Source: Escherichia sp. E4742
Lineage (GTDB): Bacteria; Pseudomonadota; Gammaproteobacteria; Enterobacterales; Enterobacteriaceae
Assembly (NCBI RefSeq): GCF_005843885.1
Contig: NZ_CP040443.1
Span: forward strand, 4,588,001 to 4,652,000
Direction of reading: 5' to 3'
DNA: 64,000 bases
In this document: piece by piece, positions 54,361 to 63,435 of the stretch
Layout of the letters: each line of letters starts with the position of its first letter
Position numbering within the stretch: position 1 is the stretch's first letter
Program-made: the position numbers and the translations under genes
The notes under the pieces: generated by a model
What the model was told of the DNA's origin: nothing
What the model saw: the letters and a program-made list of their open reading frames with translations, nothing else
The model's database searches: none

Positions 54361-55006
54361 GGACAGGATATGTCTACGGCCGTGGGGTCAGTCCATGGGG
54401 AATTTCAGGGTGTAAACTCATCACGACCAGAGAAGACCGTAACAGATTTGGCCCCCTGGAGAGCGCAACATACAAATCACTTGCCCCCATGTTTCCCACA
54501 TCCAGTATCAGCGCGTGATCGCATTCCAGCCCTTTCAGAAGAAGAGTTTAGCCTATTGAACGGTGCGATACGCGTCCTTCCCCCTGGTATCTACGTTGTT
54601 CACGGATAATTGATGCTGACTCTCTAATGCTTTTGTTAGGTGAGCTGATAGACAGATTTATCGCATCTTTTAGTCCGACCCTAAATACACGCGTTTCTTC
54701 CTTTTCTTCGAGCAAAAGGAATTGTAAGTATCCCGGCAGAACCCTACCATTACGCTGTACACAATGACGTCGGCGCTACCAGACCGCCATCGACAGTGTA
54801 TCCAGTACCAAGCCGCGCGTTAGTGTTTGTTTCATCGACCAGTCCACCACATTACGGGCAAAAGAGTCCTATTCCCCTCAGGAAAAATCCACTTCGAACG
54901 ATGCGGCTTTGACGTGCCTGAAGACGCACCTTAAGGTATCATCTGCACCAAATTTTCTACGATGAATACAACATATCGTAAGGTTTTCTTCATAGCAGGA
55001 TGATTC
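54361..55006. other. Junction region upstream of hsdM
   Basis: About 650 bases. The first 60 are the probable right end of the IS3-type fragment. The remainder contains only short frames (for example 54370-54609, whose end reads ALSEEEFSLLNGAIRVL and could be a gene scrap). The hsdM promoter should be in the last 150 bases. No clear hairpin or known site recognised. Confidence 0.4.
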
Positions 55007-56530
55007 ATGAACGACAAAATCACTCAGGATACTATCAACAAAGCCCTGTGGGCCGCGTGCGATACCTTCCGTGGCACTATCAGCGCCGATACCTATAAAG
55101 ACTTTATCCTTACAATGCTGTTCCTTAAGTACATTTCGGATGTCTGGCAGGATCACTATGACGAATATAAAAAGCAGTATGGTGACGCGCCGGAGCTGAT
55201 TGAAGCGATGATGGCTAACGAACGCTTCGTGCTGCCGAAAAACGCCAGTTTTTATGCACTGTATGAGCGCCGTCATGAGCCGGGCAACGGTGAGCGTATC
55301 GACCAGGCGTTACACGCCATTGAAGAAGCCAACGGCACCAAACTGAAAGATGCCGGGAAAAGCGTGTTCCAGGATATCTCGTTTAATACCGACCGTCTGG
55401 GTGAAGAAAAGCAGAAGAACACCATCCTGCGGCAGTTGCTGGAAGACTTCGCCGGTGACGCTCTGAACCTGAAACCGAGCCGTGTGGGTACACTGGACGT
55501 GATCGGTAACGCCTACGAATACCTGATTAAAAACTTTGCTGCCAGCGGCGGGCAGAAAGCAGGGGAGTTCTATACCCCACCTGAAGTTTCGGACCTGATT
55601 GCTGAGCTGCTTGACCCGCAACCCGGTGACACCATCTGTGACCCAGCCTGTGGTTCTGGCTCATTGTTAATGAAGTGCGGGCGTAAAATCGTCTCAGGGC
55701 ATAACAGCCGCAACTATGCTCTGTTCGGCCAGGAAGCGATTGGCTCCACGTGGTCGTTGGCGAAAATGAACATGTTCCTGCACGGCGAAGACAACCACAA
55801 AATCGAGTGGGGCGATACCATTCGCAACCCGAAACTACTCGATAAAAACGGCGACCTGATGCTGTTTGATATCGTGACCGCCAACCCGCCTTTCAGTCTG
55901 GATAAGTGGGGTCATGACGAGGCCGAGCACGACAAGTTTGGTCGCTTCCGTCGCGGCGTGCCGCCGAAAACCAAAGGGGATTACGCCTTTATTCTGCATA
56001 TGATTGAAACGCTGAAACCGGGAACTGGTCGCATGGGCGTAGTGGTGCCGCACGGTGTGCTGTTCCGTGGCGCCAGCGAAGGTAAAATCCGCCAGAAACT
56101 CATTGATGAAAACCTGCTGGATGCGGTGATTGGTCTGCCGGAAAAACTGTTTTACGGTACCGGTATTCCGGCTACTATCTTGATTTTCAAAAAGCAGAAA
56201 GTAGATGACAAGGTGCTGTTTATCGACGCCAGCCGTGAATATAGGGCGGGTAAAAACCAGAACCAGCTCAGCGCAGAAAATATCCAGAAGATCGTTAACA
56301 CCTATCGAGAAGGCGATAACGTCGAGAAATACGCCTATCTCGCCAGCCTGAAGGAGATTCAGGACAACGACTATAACCTCAATATTCCGCGCTATGTCGA
56401 CACCTTCGAAGAGGAAGACGAGATTGATTTGCTTGCGGTGCGCGCCGAACGTGAGCAATTGAAAGTGGAACTGGCGAAGTTGGAAGTGGAGATGGCAGAG
56501 TATTTGAAGGAGTTGGGTTATGGCGTTTAA
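55007..56530 (+). CDS. hsdM: Type I restriction-modification DNA methyltransferase HsdM
   Basis: A 507-residue N6-adenine methyltransferase subunit. The N-terminal helical domain (ALWAACDTFRGTISADTYKD) is followed by the SAM motif DPACGSGSLL at about residue 211 and the catalytic NPPF at about 293, with GFFYTPPEV-like motif X (GEFYTPPEVSDLI). The family resembles the type IC (EcoR124/EcoprrI) group. The ATG at 55007 is preceded by AGGATG. The stop lies 11 bases into hsdS, so expression is coupled. HsdM2HsdS forms the methylase, and with HsdR2 the endonuclease. Confidence 0.94.
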   Translation: MNDKITQDTINKALWAACDTFRGTISADTYKDFILTMLFLKYISDVWQDHYDEYKKQYGDAPELIEAMMANERFVLPKNASFYALYERRHEPGNGERIDQALHAIEEANGTKLKDAGKSVFQDISFNTDRLGEEKQKNTILRQLLEDFAGDALNLKPSRVGTLDVIGNAYEYLIKNFAASGGQKAGEFYTPPEVSDLIAELLDPQPGDTICDPACGSGSLLMKCGRKIVSGHNSRNYALFGQEAIGSTWSLAKMNMFLHGEDNHKIEWGDTIRNPKLLDKNGDLMLFDIVTANPPFSLDKWGHDEAEHDKFGRFRRGVPPKTKGDYAFILHMIETLKPGTGRMGVVVPHGVLFRGASEGKIRQKLIDENLLDAVIGLPEKLFYGTGIPATILIFKKQKVDDKVLFIDASREYRAGKNQNQLSAENIQKIVNTYREGDNVEKYAYLASLKEIQDNDYNLNIPRYVDTFEEEDEIDLLAVRAEREQLKVELAKLEVEMAEYLKELGYGV

Positions 56531-57785
56531 TTACGAGATAAATCAACTCGAATTGATGCAAGCAAGAATTAAAAATGTGCCTCATGGGTGGCAATTCACT
56601 TATGTAGGCAAGGTGTTTTCCATCCGTAATAACTTGCGGAAGCCAATTAGCGAAGAAGAACGTAGTATGAGTCCGGGCAACTATCCTTATTACGGTCCGA
56701 CTAAGATCCAAGGTTATATTGGTACTTATGAACAAGATGGAAGTTATGCTTTGATTGGAGAAGATGGTGATCACTTCCTGAAGTTTGAAAAACAGTCAAT
56801 GACGCAGTTGGTGGATGGAAAATGTACAGTTAATAACCATGCTCATATTATTGAAGGAACTCAAGAGGCCACAAGAGAATGGTTTTACTACTATTTTATG
56901 CACAGGGACATTTTCAGCTTCTTGAGTCGGCAAGGGGCGGGTCGGTACAAACTAAACAAAGCATCCCTTGAAAAAATGCCTTTGTTACTCCCTCCTATTG
57001 CTGAACAAAAAAAAATCGCCCAAATCCTGTCAACCTGGGATAAGGCAGTTGCGGTAACGGAAAAGCTTCTCGTCAACAGCCAGCAGCAGAAAAAAGCCCT
57101 GATGCAGCAATTGCTTACCGGTAAGAAACGTTTGCTGGATGATAATGGTGTGAGGTTTTCTGAAACTTGGGAGCTGTATACCTTTGCGAAATTATTTCAG
57201 CGCGTTACAAAAAAAAATAACGGAAAAAGCACTAATGTTGTAACCATTTCAGGACAACATGGTTTGATTAAACAGGAAGACTTTTTCAAGAAAACAGTAG
57301 CTTCAGATACCCTTGATGGTTATTTCTTATTAAAGAAAGGTCAGTTTGCGTACAATAAAAGTTATTCTAATGGCTATCCGATGGGTGCAATAAAACGATT
57401 AAATCGATACCCGGAAGGAGTGGTAACAACGCTGTATATATGTTTCGAAATTTCTACACCCAAAGAATCATTCGGTGACTATTGGGAGCATTATTTTGAG
57501 TCAGGCCTTTTGAATAACAGTTTGTCTCAAATCGCTCATGAAGGTGGACGGGCTCATGGCTTGCTAAATGTAAAACCTTCAGACTTTTTTTCATTAAAAG
57601 TTCCGGTTCCTAGCTTTGAAGAGCAACAAAAAATCGCCGCCGTCCTGTCTGCTGCCGACGCCGAAATGTCCATGTTGGAGAAAAAACTCGCCTGCCTGAA
57701 AGAAGAGAAAAAAGCCCTGATGCAGCAGTTATTGACCGGGAAACGCCGTGTCAAAGTAGAATCGGAAGAAACCGTTAGCGCATAA
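56520..57785 (+). CDS. hsdS: Type I specificity subunit HsdS
   Basis: A 421-residue subunit that recognises the two halves of a bipartite DNA site. Two variable target-recognition domains (about 15-150 and 210-360) are separated by conserved helices that repeat: LLPPIAEQKKIAQILSTWDK with KKALMQQLLTGKKRL in the centre, and VPSFEEQQKIAAVLSAADAE with KKALMQQLLTGKRRV at the end. The TRDs were not recognised, so the target sequence is unknown. It overlaps hsdM by 11 bases. The TRDs are AT-rich, as usual for exchanged modules. Confidence 0.93.
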   Translation: MAFNYEINQLELMQARIKNVPHGWQFTYVGKVFSIRNNLRKPISEEERSMSPGNYPYYGPTKIQGYIGTYEQDGSYALIGEDGDHFLKFEKQSMTQLVDGKCTVNNHAHIIEGTQEATREWFYYYFMHRDIFSFLSRQGAGRYKLNKASLEKMPLLLPPIAEQKKIAQILSTWDKAVAVTEKLLVNSQQQKKALMQQLLTGKKRLLDDNGVRFSETWELYTFAKLFQRVTKKNNGKSTNVVTISGQHGLIKQEDFFKKTVASDTLDGYFLLKKGQFAYNKSYSNGYPMGAIKRLNRYPEGVVTTLYICFEISTPKESFGDYWEHYFESGLLNNSLSQIAHEGGRAHGLLNVKPSDFFSLKVPVPSFEEQQKIAAVLSAADAEMSMLEKKLACLKEEKKALMQQLLTGKRRVKVESEETVSA

Positions 57786-57806
57786 CGTGGAGAACAAGGA
57801 ACACTC

Positions 57807-60800
57807 ATGAATCAGCCGTACACGCCAAAATTCCAGGAAGAATACAGCGCCAAAATCCCGGCGCTGACGTTACTGACCAGCCTCGGCTGGACGTTTTTAT
57901 CCCCGAAACAGATTATGGATTACCGGGGCTATAAACAGGATGAGGTGGTGCTGCGTCCGGTTCTGCGTGAAGAGCTGTCGAAGCGTTCCTTTATGGCGGG
58001 TGGCAAAATCTGCCAGTTATCGGAAAAGGCGCTAGATAACCTGATATCGCAGGTCTGTTCTCCGGCGCTGAATGAAGGACTGCTGAAAGCCAATGAGCGG
58101 ATGTATAACCATCTGCTCTACGGTATCGCCGTCACGGAGTTTGTCGACGGCAAGAAGGTGACCCCCACCATTGCGCTGATTGACTGGGAACATCCGGAAA
58201 ATAACCAGTTTCACTTTACCGAAGAATTTACGGTATTGCGGTCAGGCGGTGTCGAAACCCGCAGACCGGATATTGTCTGCTTTGTGAATGGTATCCCGCT
58301 GGCAGTCATTGAAGCGAAAAGCCCGGCAGGTCACGGTAAGAAAGGGCCAACCATTGACGAAGGGATATCTCAGAGTATCCGCAACCAGTTCAACGATGAA
58401 ATCCCGCAGCTGTTTGCCTATAGCCAGCTATTGCTTTCAATTAACGGGCATGACGGTCGCTACGGTACCTGCCATACGCCAATGAAATTCTGGGCGGCAT
58501 GGCGGGAAGAAGATATTACGGATGCGCAGATGTATGCTCTGCGCAACCATCCGTTATCGACTGAACAGATTCATGCGTTATTTGATCATCGTCCGTCAGC
58601 CGATCTCAACTGGTATCAGCAGTTAATCGCCGGGGGTGAACTGGCCGTTAGTGGACAGGACAAACTGCTCATCAGTCTGCTTTCGCCGGAACGTCTGCTG
58701 GAGATGACGCGCTTTTTCACCCTGTTTGATAAAAAGACCGGGAAGATTGTCGCCCGCTATCAGCAGGTGTTCGGCATTAAAAGACTACTGGAACGCATCA
58801 GTACCCGTAGACCAGACGGCGGCAGGGAAGGTGGTGTCATCTGGCATACCACGGGTTCCGGAAAATCTTATACAATGGTATTTCTCAGTAAGGCGCTGAT
58901 TCTACATGACAGCCTGAAGCAGTGTCGTATCGTTGTCGTGACAGACCGCATAGATCTTGAGGAACAGCTCAGCGGTACCTTTGCGTCCGGCGGCGAATTG
59001 GCCGGGAAAAAAGATAAAGCCAATGCAATGGCGACATCCGGGCAGATGCTGGCGAAACAGATTGGTTCCGGTAAAGAACGCATCATTTTCACCCTAATCC
59101 AGAAATTTAATACAGCGACAAAACTCCCTGAATGCGTCAATACCAGCCCCGATATCATCGTACTGATTGATGAAGGACACCGCAGTCAGGGCGGTGAAAA
59201 CCATGTACGTATGAAACTGGCCCTGCCGAATGCCGCCTTTGTGGCATTTACCGGTACGCCATTGCTGAAAGAAGATAAGACCACCAATAAATTCGGCCCG
59301 ATTGTCCACGCCTACACTATGCAGAGGGCTGTCGAAGATAAAGCCGTTACGCCTCTGCTGTATGAAGAACGTATTCCGGATCTGGAAGTGAATGATCGGG
59401 CGATTGATGCCTGGTTTGACCGCATTACCGATGGTCTGAGCGATGCGCAAAAGGCTGACCTCAAGCGTAAGTATGCTCGTAAAGGTGAGGTTTACAGTGC
59501 AGATGATCGTATTCGCCTGATTGCGCTGGATATCGCCACACACTTCTCGAAAAATATTGATGAGGGTCTGAAAGGACAACTTGCCTGCGACAGCAAAATC
59601 TCTGCCATTAAATATAAAAAGTATCTTGATGAAGCCGGTTTGTTTGAATCAGCGGTGGTGATAAGCCCCCCGGATACCCGGGAAGGGAATACCGAGGTGG
59701 ATGAAAGTAAGCTGCCGGAAGTAACGAAATGGTGGAAGGATAATGTCGGTACGCAGGATGAATCCGCATACACCCGCGATATCATCAGTCGTTTCGATAC
59801 CGATGATAAGCTTAAATTGCTGATTGTCGTCGATAAACTGCTCACCGGGTTTGATGAACCGAAGAATACCGTGCTGTATATCGACAAACCGCTTAAATCC
59901 CATAATCTTATTCAGGCTATTGCCCGGGTAAACCGACTGCATCCACTGAAAAAGTTTGGCCTGCTGATTGATTATCGCGGCATTCTGGCTGAACTGGACA
60001 CGACGATCGGTAAATATCAGGATCTCGCCTCCCGAACTCAGGGAGGATACGACATCAAGGATATTGACGGGTTGTACAGCGCCATGAGTTCTGAATATAA
60101 ACGTCTGCCGCATCTGTATAACCAGTTGTGGGCCATATTTGCCGGTGTTAAAAACAAAAATGATACTGAGCAGTTACGTGCAGTACTGGTGCCAAAAATG
60201 GAAGAACGTGACGGAGAGATGGTCGATATCCATCAGAAAACCCGTGATGATTTCTTCGAGGCGCTAACGGCCTTTGCCGGATGCCTGAAAGTAGCGCTGC
60301 AGTCCGCCACCTTCTTCACCGACAAGAGCTTTACGGAACAAGACCGAAATCTCTATAAAGAAACCGTAAAACAGATGTCCAGCCTGCGCCAGTGGGCGAT
60401 GCAGGTCAGTGGTGAGCAGGTCAATTATGACGACTACTCGGAGCAGGTGAAAAAATTGCTGGATAAGCATGTCACCGGCGTTGAGGTTCGTGAACCGGAT
60501 GGCGTGTATGAAGTCGGTAAAATGGGCAAGAGCGAAAAGCCCGAAGAGTGGGACAGCAACAAAACCCGCAATGAAACCGACATCATTAAAACCCGCGTGA
60601 CGAAGATGATTGAGCAGGAGCTGCGTGATGACCCGTATGCTCAGGAGGCATTTTCCAAACTTCTGCGTATGGCTATCGAAGAAGCAGAAAAACTGTTTGA
60701 CCATCCGCTGAAGCAATATCTTCTTTTCCGCGAGTTTGAGGCGCAGGTGGAAACCCGCAAACTCAGCGACATCCCGGATGCGCTGGCCGTAAACAAACAT

Positions 60801-61091
60801 GCGCAAGCATACTACGGAGTATTTAAAAAAGAGCTACCTGAGGTTTTCGCGGTAAACGATGATCAGGTTCAGGATAAATGGACGAAGCTGGCTTTCGAAG
60901 TGGACACTATTATTGTCAAAGCGGTTTCGGAAAATTCCCTCAATCCTCAGGATATTGAGAAAGCCGTTAAGACAAGCCTGTTGCCGCGACTGTTTACTGC
61001 CTGTCGAGAGATCGGTGCTGGAATGAACCAGGTAAACCGTATCGTTGAAACCATCATCCAGATCCTGCGCGTTGGTTTGATGAAATCATGA
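57807..61091 (+). CDS. hsdR: Type I restriction endonuclease/translocase HsdR
   Basis: A 1094-residue motor subunit. The N-terminal PD-(D/E)XK nuclease has RPDIVCFVNGIPLAVIEAKSP (about 155-172). The helicase core has Walker A HTTGSGKSYTM (about 347), the DEAD-like box IDEGHRSQGG (about 453), FVAFTGTP, and motif VI QAIARVNRLHP. A helical C-terminal part binds the methylase. It cuts unmethylated foreign DNA far from the recognition site after ATP-driven translocation. Starts 21 bases after hsdS with GGAG ahead, and overlaps the next gene by four bases. Confidence 0.95.
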   Translation: MNQPYTPKFQEEYSAKIPALTLLTSLGWTFLSPKQIMDYRGYKQDEVVLRPVLREELSKRSFMAGGKICQLSEKALDNLISQVCSPALNEGLLKANERMYNHLLYGIAVTEFVDGKKVTPTIALIDWEHPENNQFHFTEEFTVLRSGGVETRRPDIVCFVNGIPLAVIEAKSPAGHGKKGPTIDEGISQSIRNQFNDEIPQLFAYSQLLLSINGHDGRYGTCHTPMKFWAAWREEDITDAQMYALRNHPLSTEQIHALFDHRPSADLNWYQQLIAGGELAVSGQDKLLISLLSPERLLEMTRFFTLFDKKTGKIVARYQQVFGIKRLLERISTRRPDGGREGGVIWHTTGSGKSYTMVFLSKALILHDSLKQCRIVVVTDRIDLEEQLSGTFASGGELAGKKDKANAMATSGQMLAKQIGSGKERIIFTLIQKFNTATKLPECVNTSPDIIVLIDEGHRSQGGENHVRMKLALPNAAFVAFTGTPLLKEDKTTNKFGPIVHAYTMQRAVEDKAVTPLLYEERIPDLEVNDRAIDAWFDRITDGLSDAQKADLKRKYARKGEVYSADDRIRLIALDIATHFSKNIDEGLKGQLACDSKISAIKYKKYLDEAGLFESAVVISPPDTREGNTEVDESKLPEVTKWWKDNVGTQDESAYTRDIISRFDTDDKLKLLIVVDKLLTGFDEPKNTVLYIDKPLKSHNLIQAIARVNRLHPLKKFGLLIDYRGILAELDTTIGKYQDLASRTQGGYDIKDIDGLYSAMSSEYKRLPHLYNQLWAIFAGVKNKNDTEQLRAVLVPKMEERDGEMVDIHQKTRDDFFEALTAFAGCLKVALQSATFFTDKSFTEQDRNLYKETVKQMSSLRQWAMQVSGEQVNYDDYSEQVKKLLDKHVTGVEVREPDGVYEVGKMGKSEKPEEWDSNKTRNETDIIKTRVTKMIEQELRDDPYAQEAFSKLLRMAIEEAEKLFDHPLKQYLLFREFEAQVETRKLSDIPDALAVNKHAQAYYGVFKKELPEVFAVNDDQVQDKWTKLAFEVDTIIVKAVSENSLNPQDIEKAVKTSLLPRLFTACREIGAGMNQVNRIVETIIQILRVGLMKS

Positions 61092-61843
61092 GTGAGAAAA
61101 AGTCACTATCTATGAATGCTGTACGTTTTGTTTATGGTGATGAAACCATCGTGGTTCAGTGTGTCCCACGGAAGGTTGTTAAAGGCAGGATACTTATCAA
61201 GGTTCATCCGGACTGCCGGGTAGTCGCATCTGTACCACCCGGAACGCCGGAGCAGGATGTGATATCTTCGCTGAAAAAGCGAGGGCGCTGGATATATCAG
61301 CAACTAAGCGACTTCAGGGAGCAACAAACGCATATCGTCCCGCGTCAGTATGTGAGTGGCGAAAGCCATTACTATCTTGGCAAACAATACCAGTTGAAAG
61401 TAACAGAAGATGCTGCTGTTCCGCAAAAAGTGAAAATGTTGCGGGGCCGTCTGGAAGTCACCGTCAGACACAAATCCGCTGAACGCGTTAAGGCGGTGCT
61501 GGCTGAGTGGTATCGGGAGCGCGCCAGAGATGTGTTTCAACGCAGACTGGATTTACTGATACCGCAAACCTTATGGGTAAGTGAGCGTCCTCCGATACGT
61601 TTACGAGCCATGCAGACGCAATGGGGAAACTGTTCTGCAAAAGGCTGCCTGACACTTAACCCGTGGCTGGTAAAGGCTTCCTCGGAATGCATCGACTATG
61701 TATTGCTCCATGAGTTATGCCATGTCGCTGAGCACAATCACAGCGAGAAATTTTACCGGCTGATGGGGCAGGTTATGCCGGGTTGGGAAAAGGTAAAAAA
61801 ACGCCTGGACGGGATAGCCGGGATGCTGTTGGCTGATAGGTAG
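61088..61843 (+). CDS. YgjP-like zinc metallopeptidase of the hsd operon
   Basis: A 251-residue protein of the DUF45/YgjP (WLM-like) family. The zinc site HELCHVAEHNHSEKF is at about residue 207, with the third ligand in the following region. Also LRAMQTQWGNCSAKGCLTLN, the family signature. It overlaps hsdR by four bases (ATGA), so it belongs to the restriction operon; many type I systems carry this gene as a fourth member. Its role there is not established; regulated degradation of HsdR or of a partner is a possibility. Confidence 0.85.
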   Translation: MSEKKSLSMNAVRFVYGDETIVVQCVPRKVVKGRILIKVHPDCRVVASVPPGTPEQDVISSLKKRGRWIYQQLSDFREQQTHIVPRQYVSGESHYYLGKQYQLKVTEDAAVPQKVKMLRGRLEVTVRHKSAERVKAVLAEWYRERARDVFQRRLDLLIPQTLWVSERPPIRLRAMQTQWGNCSAKGCLTLNPWLVKASSECIDYVLLHELCHVAEHNHSEKFYRLMGQVMPGWEKVKKRLDGIAGMLLADR

Positions 61844-62080
61844 TTATTCAGGACGGGTCACCGATAATAAAAAAGCCCTTTACCGAATGTTTGCTTTGCT
61901 TCATCCCGAGCGGAATTTTACAAACCTATAACCAACTATCATTTCGGTAACTAATAAACAGAGAGTACTGAACTTCATTAAGGAGTTGCATCCGGGACTG
62001 GCTGACATTATATTTATATACGTCTAGCATATAGGGGTGTCGCTGTTAATCTCATTTTAATGAGGCTTGTCAGTGCATGA

Positions 62081-62117
62081 AGGGAGAGGGCGGGCTCGGC
62101 TTTGCCCTCTCTTTTTC
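62081..62117 (+). terminator. Rho-independent terminator after the hsd operon
   Basis: GAGAGGGC (62084-62091) pairs with GCCCTCTC (62104-62111) and is followed by TTTTT. About 240 bases after the metallopeptidase stop. The 61844-62080 interval holds no gene. Confidence 0.8.
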
Positions 62118-62151
62118 ATGACTCCATTTAGCTTCAAATACTTGTTAAAAT

Positions 62152-62712
62152 TCATTGCGTTACTGCAAGGGATTGATTAATAATTCCAATTAATGTATTT
62201 ATTTTTTCATTTATCTTGATGTGTTTTTTCTCTTGTTCAAGAGAAAGCTTCCTGAATTCATTTTCTCTGCTCGGCACAGCAACTATCAATTCTTCATAAA
62301 TCTCCTTTGCTCCTGATACTTTCGCCAACTCACTGCTGTATTTTTCAATAAGAGACTTTATTTGGATATTTACATTTCTGTGTTCATGGTTGGTAGCACT
62401 TGAAACAAGTTGACAGGAAGACTTTGGGGTTGCCTCAATTAATTCCACGCATTCTGTTGCGATATTAAATTCTGATGTGACTGAGTATAAATATTGATAC
62501 ACGCCTGTTTTTCTTACTTTGTTTAATAATCCTTTTCTAACCAGGGATTGAATTTGGTTATAAGCAAAAGCTTTTGCCTTTAAATAATTTTTCGGAAGTG
62601 AAAATCGCTCGATAAGAATTTTTGCTACTTCGTTACTGGTGAAGTTATCTTTGCCAATTAAGATGATTGCAGAAAATATGTACGACTCAGGGTTGGTTAC
62701 TCGACTATTCAT
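62152..62712 (-). CDS. Winged-helix-like hypothetical regulator
   Basis: A 186-residue basic/helical protein from ATG at 62712 (an in-frame TTG four codons upstream is the alternative start; neither has a clear Shine-Dalgarno sequence). The N-terminal 80 residues look like a winged helix (NFTSNEVAKILIERFSLPKN, then QIQSLVRKGLLNKVRKTGVY). The C-terminal half is coiled-coil-like (SLEQEKKHIKINEKINTLIG). AT-rich. Divergent from the Xre gene across a two-operator region, so it may be a repressor or a target of the Xre protein. Family not recognised. Confidence 0.55.
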   Translation of the reverse strand: MNSRVTNPESYIFSAIILIGKDNFTSNEVAKILIERFSLPKNYLKAKAFAYNQIQSLVRKGLLNKVRKTGVYQYLYSVTSEFNIATECVELIEATPKSSCQLVSSATNHEHRNVNIQIKSLIEKYSSELAKVSGAKEIYEELIVAVPSRENEFRKLSLEQEKKHIKINEKINTLIGIINQSLAVTQ

Positions 62713-62733
62713 ATGACAAAACAAGGCTGTTAA

Positions 62734-62782
62734 CTTAGGATTGCTAAGTATACAACAATGACAGATACTTAGACAATCTAAG
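62734..62782. promoter_or_regulatory. Two-copy palindromic operator, CTTAG-N5-CTAAG
   Basis: Two identical-arm palindromes, CTTAG-GATTG-CTAAG at 62734-62748 and CTTAG-ACAAT-CTAAG at 62768-62782, centred 34 bases apart. Between them CTAAGTAT (62744-62751) and ATACTTAG (62765-62772) add an outer dyad. The pair lies exactly in the 96-base gap between two divergent genes, one of which encodes an Xre-type DNA-binding protein. Confidence 0.75.
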
Positions 62783-62808
62783 CATTCGAGGCCAATGAAG
62801 ATGAATCA

Positions 62809-63141
62809 GTGTCTGAAAAAAATCCAATACCAGAACGACTTAAGGAAGCGAGATGCAGGGCGGGTTTATCACAGCGCTCTCTGGGTCTCCTTGTTGGCTT
62901 TGATCCCGCATCGGCTAGCAGTCGTATGAATCATTATGAGAAAGGACGCCATGTCCCCGATATTGATACGCTTCGACGAATGGCGGCAGAGTTAAACGTA
63001 CCGTTGAACTATTTTTTTTGTGATGATCAGACAACAGCAGAACTTGCATTACTCATCTCCCGAATGACAGAGGAAGAGCGAAGTAACCTTATCGAAGCAC
63101 TAAAAACGTCTTCAGGTGTAAAATATGCTGACAAAAAATGA
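62809..63141 (+). CDS. Xre-family transcription regulator
   Basis: A 110-residue helix-turn-helix regulator starting with GTG at 62809 (no ATG is in frame after the stop at 62779). The Xre domain occupies about residues 8-68: RLKEARCRAGLSQRSLGLLV, then MNHYEKGRHVPDIDTLRRMA and NVPLNYFFCDD. The C-terminal tail (ISRMTEEERSNLIEALKTSS) is a helical dimerisation region. It overlaps the next gene by 17 bases and has two palindromic operators just upstream, which suggests autoregulation. Confidence 0.85.
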   Translation: MSEKNPIPERLKEARCRAGLSQRSLGLLVGFDPASASSRMNHYEKGRHVPDIDTLRRMAAELNVPLNYFFCDDQTTAELALLISRMTEEERSNLIEALKTSSGVKYADKK

Positions 63142-63319
63142 TGTTATACAAAAGGCTATTGATCTTTTTGAAGGTAACGAAAGTGCAGCATTAAACTGGT
63201 GCAATGAACCAAACAGAGCATTACAGTGGAAAACGCCCTCTGAGATAATGGACTCAGAAGAGGGGGCGTTGAAAGTTGCCATGCTCATTTTTCGAATAGA
63301 GCAAGGCGTTTATTCATGA
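63125..63319 (+). CDS. Orphan DUF2384 (MbcA/ParS/Xre-antitoxin) domain protein
   Basis: A 64-residue protein that is almost only the DUF2384 toxin-binding domain: NESAALNWCNEPNRALQWKT followed by PSEIMDSEEGALKVAMLI and RIEQGVYS, aligning with the family pattern (W-x-x-x-P-N-x-A-L-x-x-x-T-P-x-E-x-x-D-x-x-x-G, then RIE-x-GV). The usual RES or other toxin gene does not follow: the next frame (M-I-Y-D-P-S-Y-F-S-N) stops after ten codons. AGGTG precedes its ATG by about 8 bases, and it overlaps the Xre gene, so both are co-translated. Confidence 0.75.
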   Translation: MLTKNDVIQKAIDLFEGNESAALNWCNEPNRALQWKTPSEIMDSEEGALKVAMLIFRIEQGVYS

Positions 63320-63334
63320 TTTACGACCCATCTT

Positions 63335-63361
63335 ATTTCTCCAACTAACGGTTGGAGAAAT
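63335..63361. terminator. Hairpin after the Xre/DUF2384 pair
   Basis: ATTTCTCCAAC (63335-63345) pairs perfectly with GTTGGAGAAAT (63351-63361) around TAACG. It has an AT-rich base and is bidirectional in form; the next gene arrives from the other strand. Confidence 0.6.
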
Positions 63362-63435
63362 TTGGGAAGGTAAGCAATATACAGAATGACGGAAAGAAAT
63401 CGTCCATGCCCTTTGCCGAAAAATTACAACCAGCA

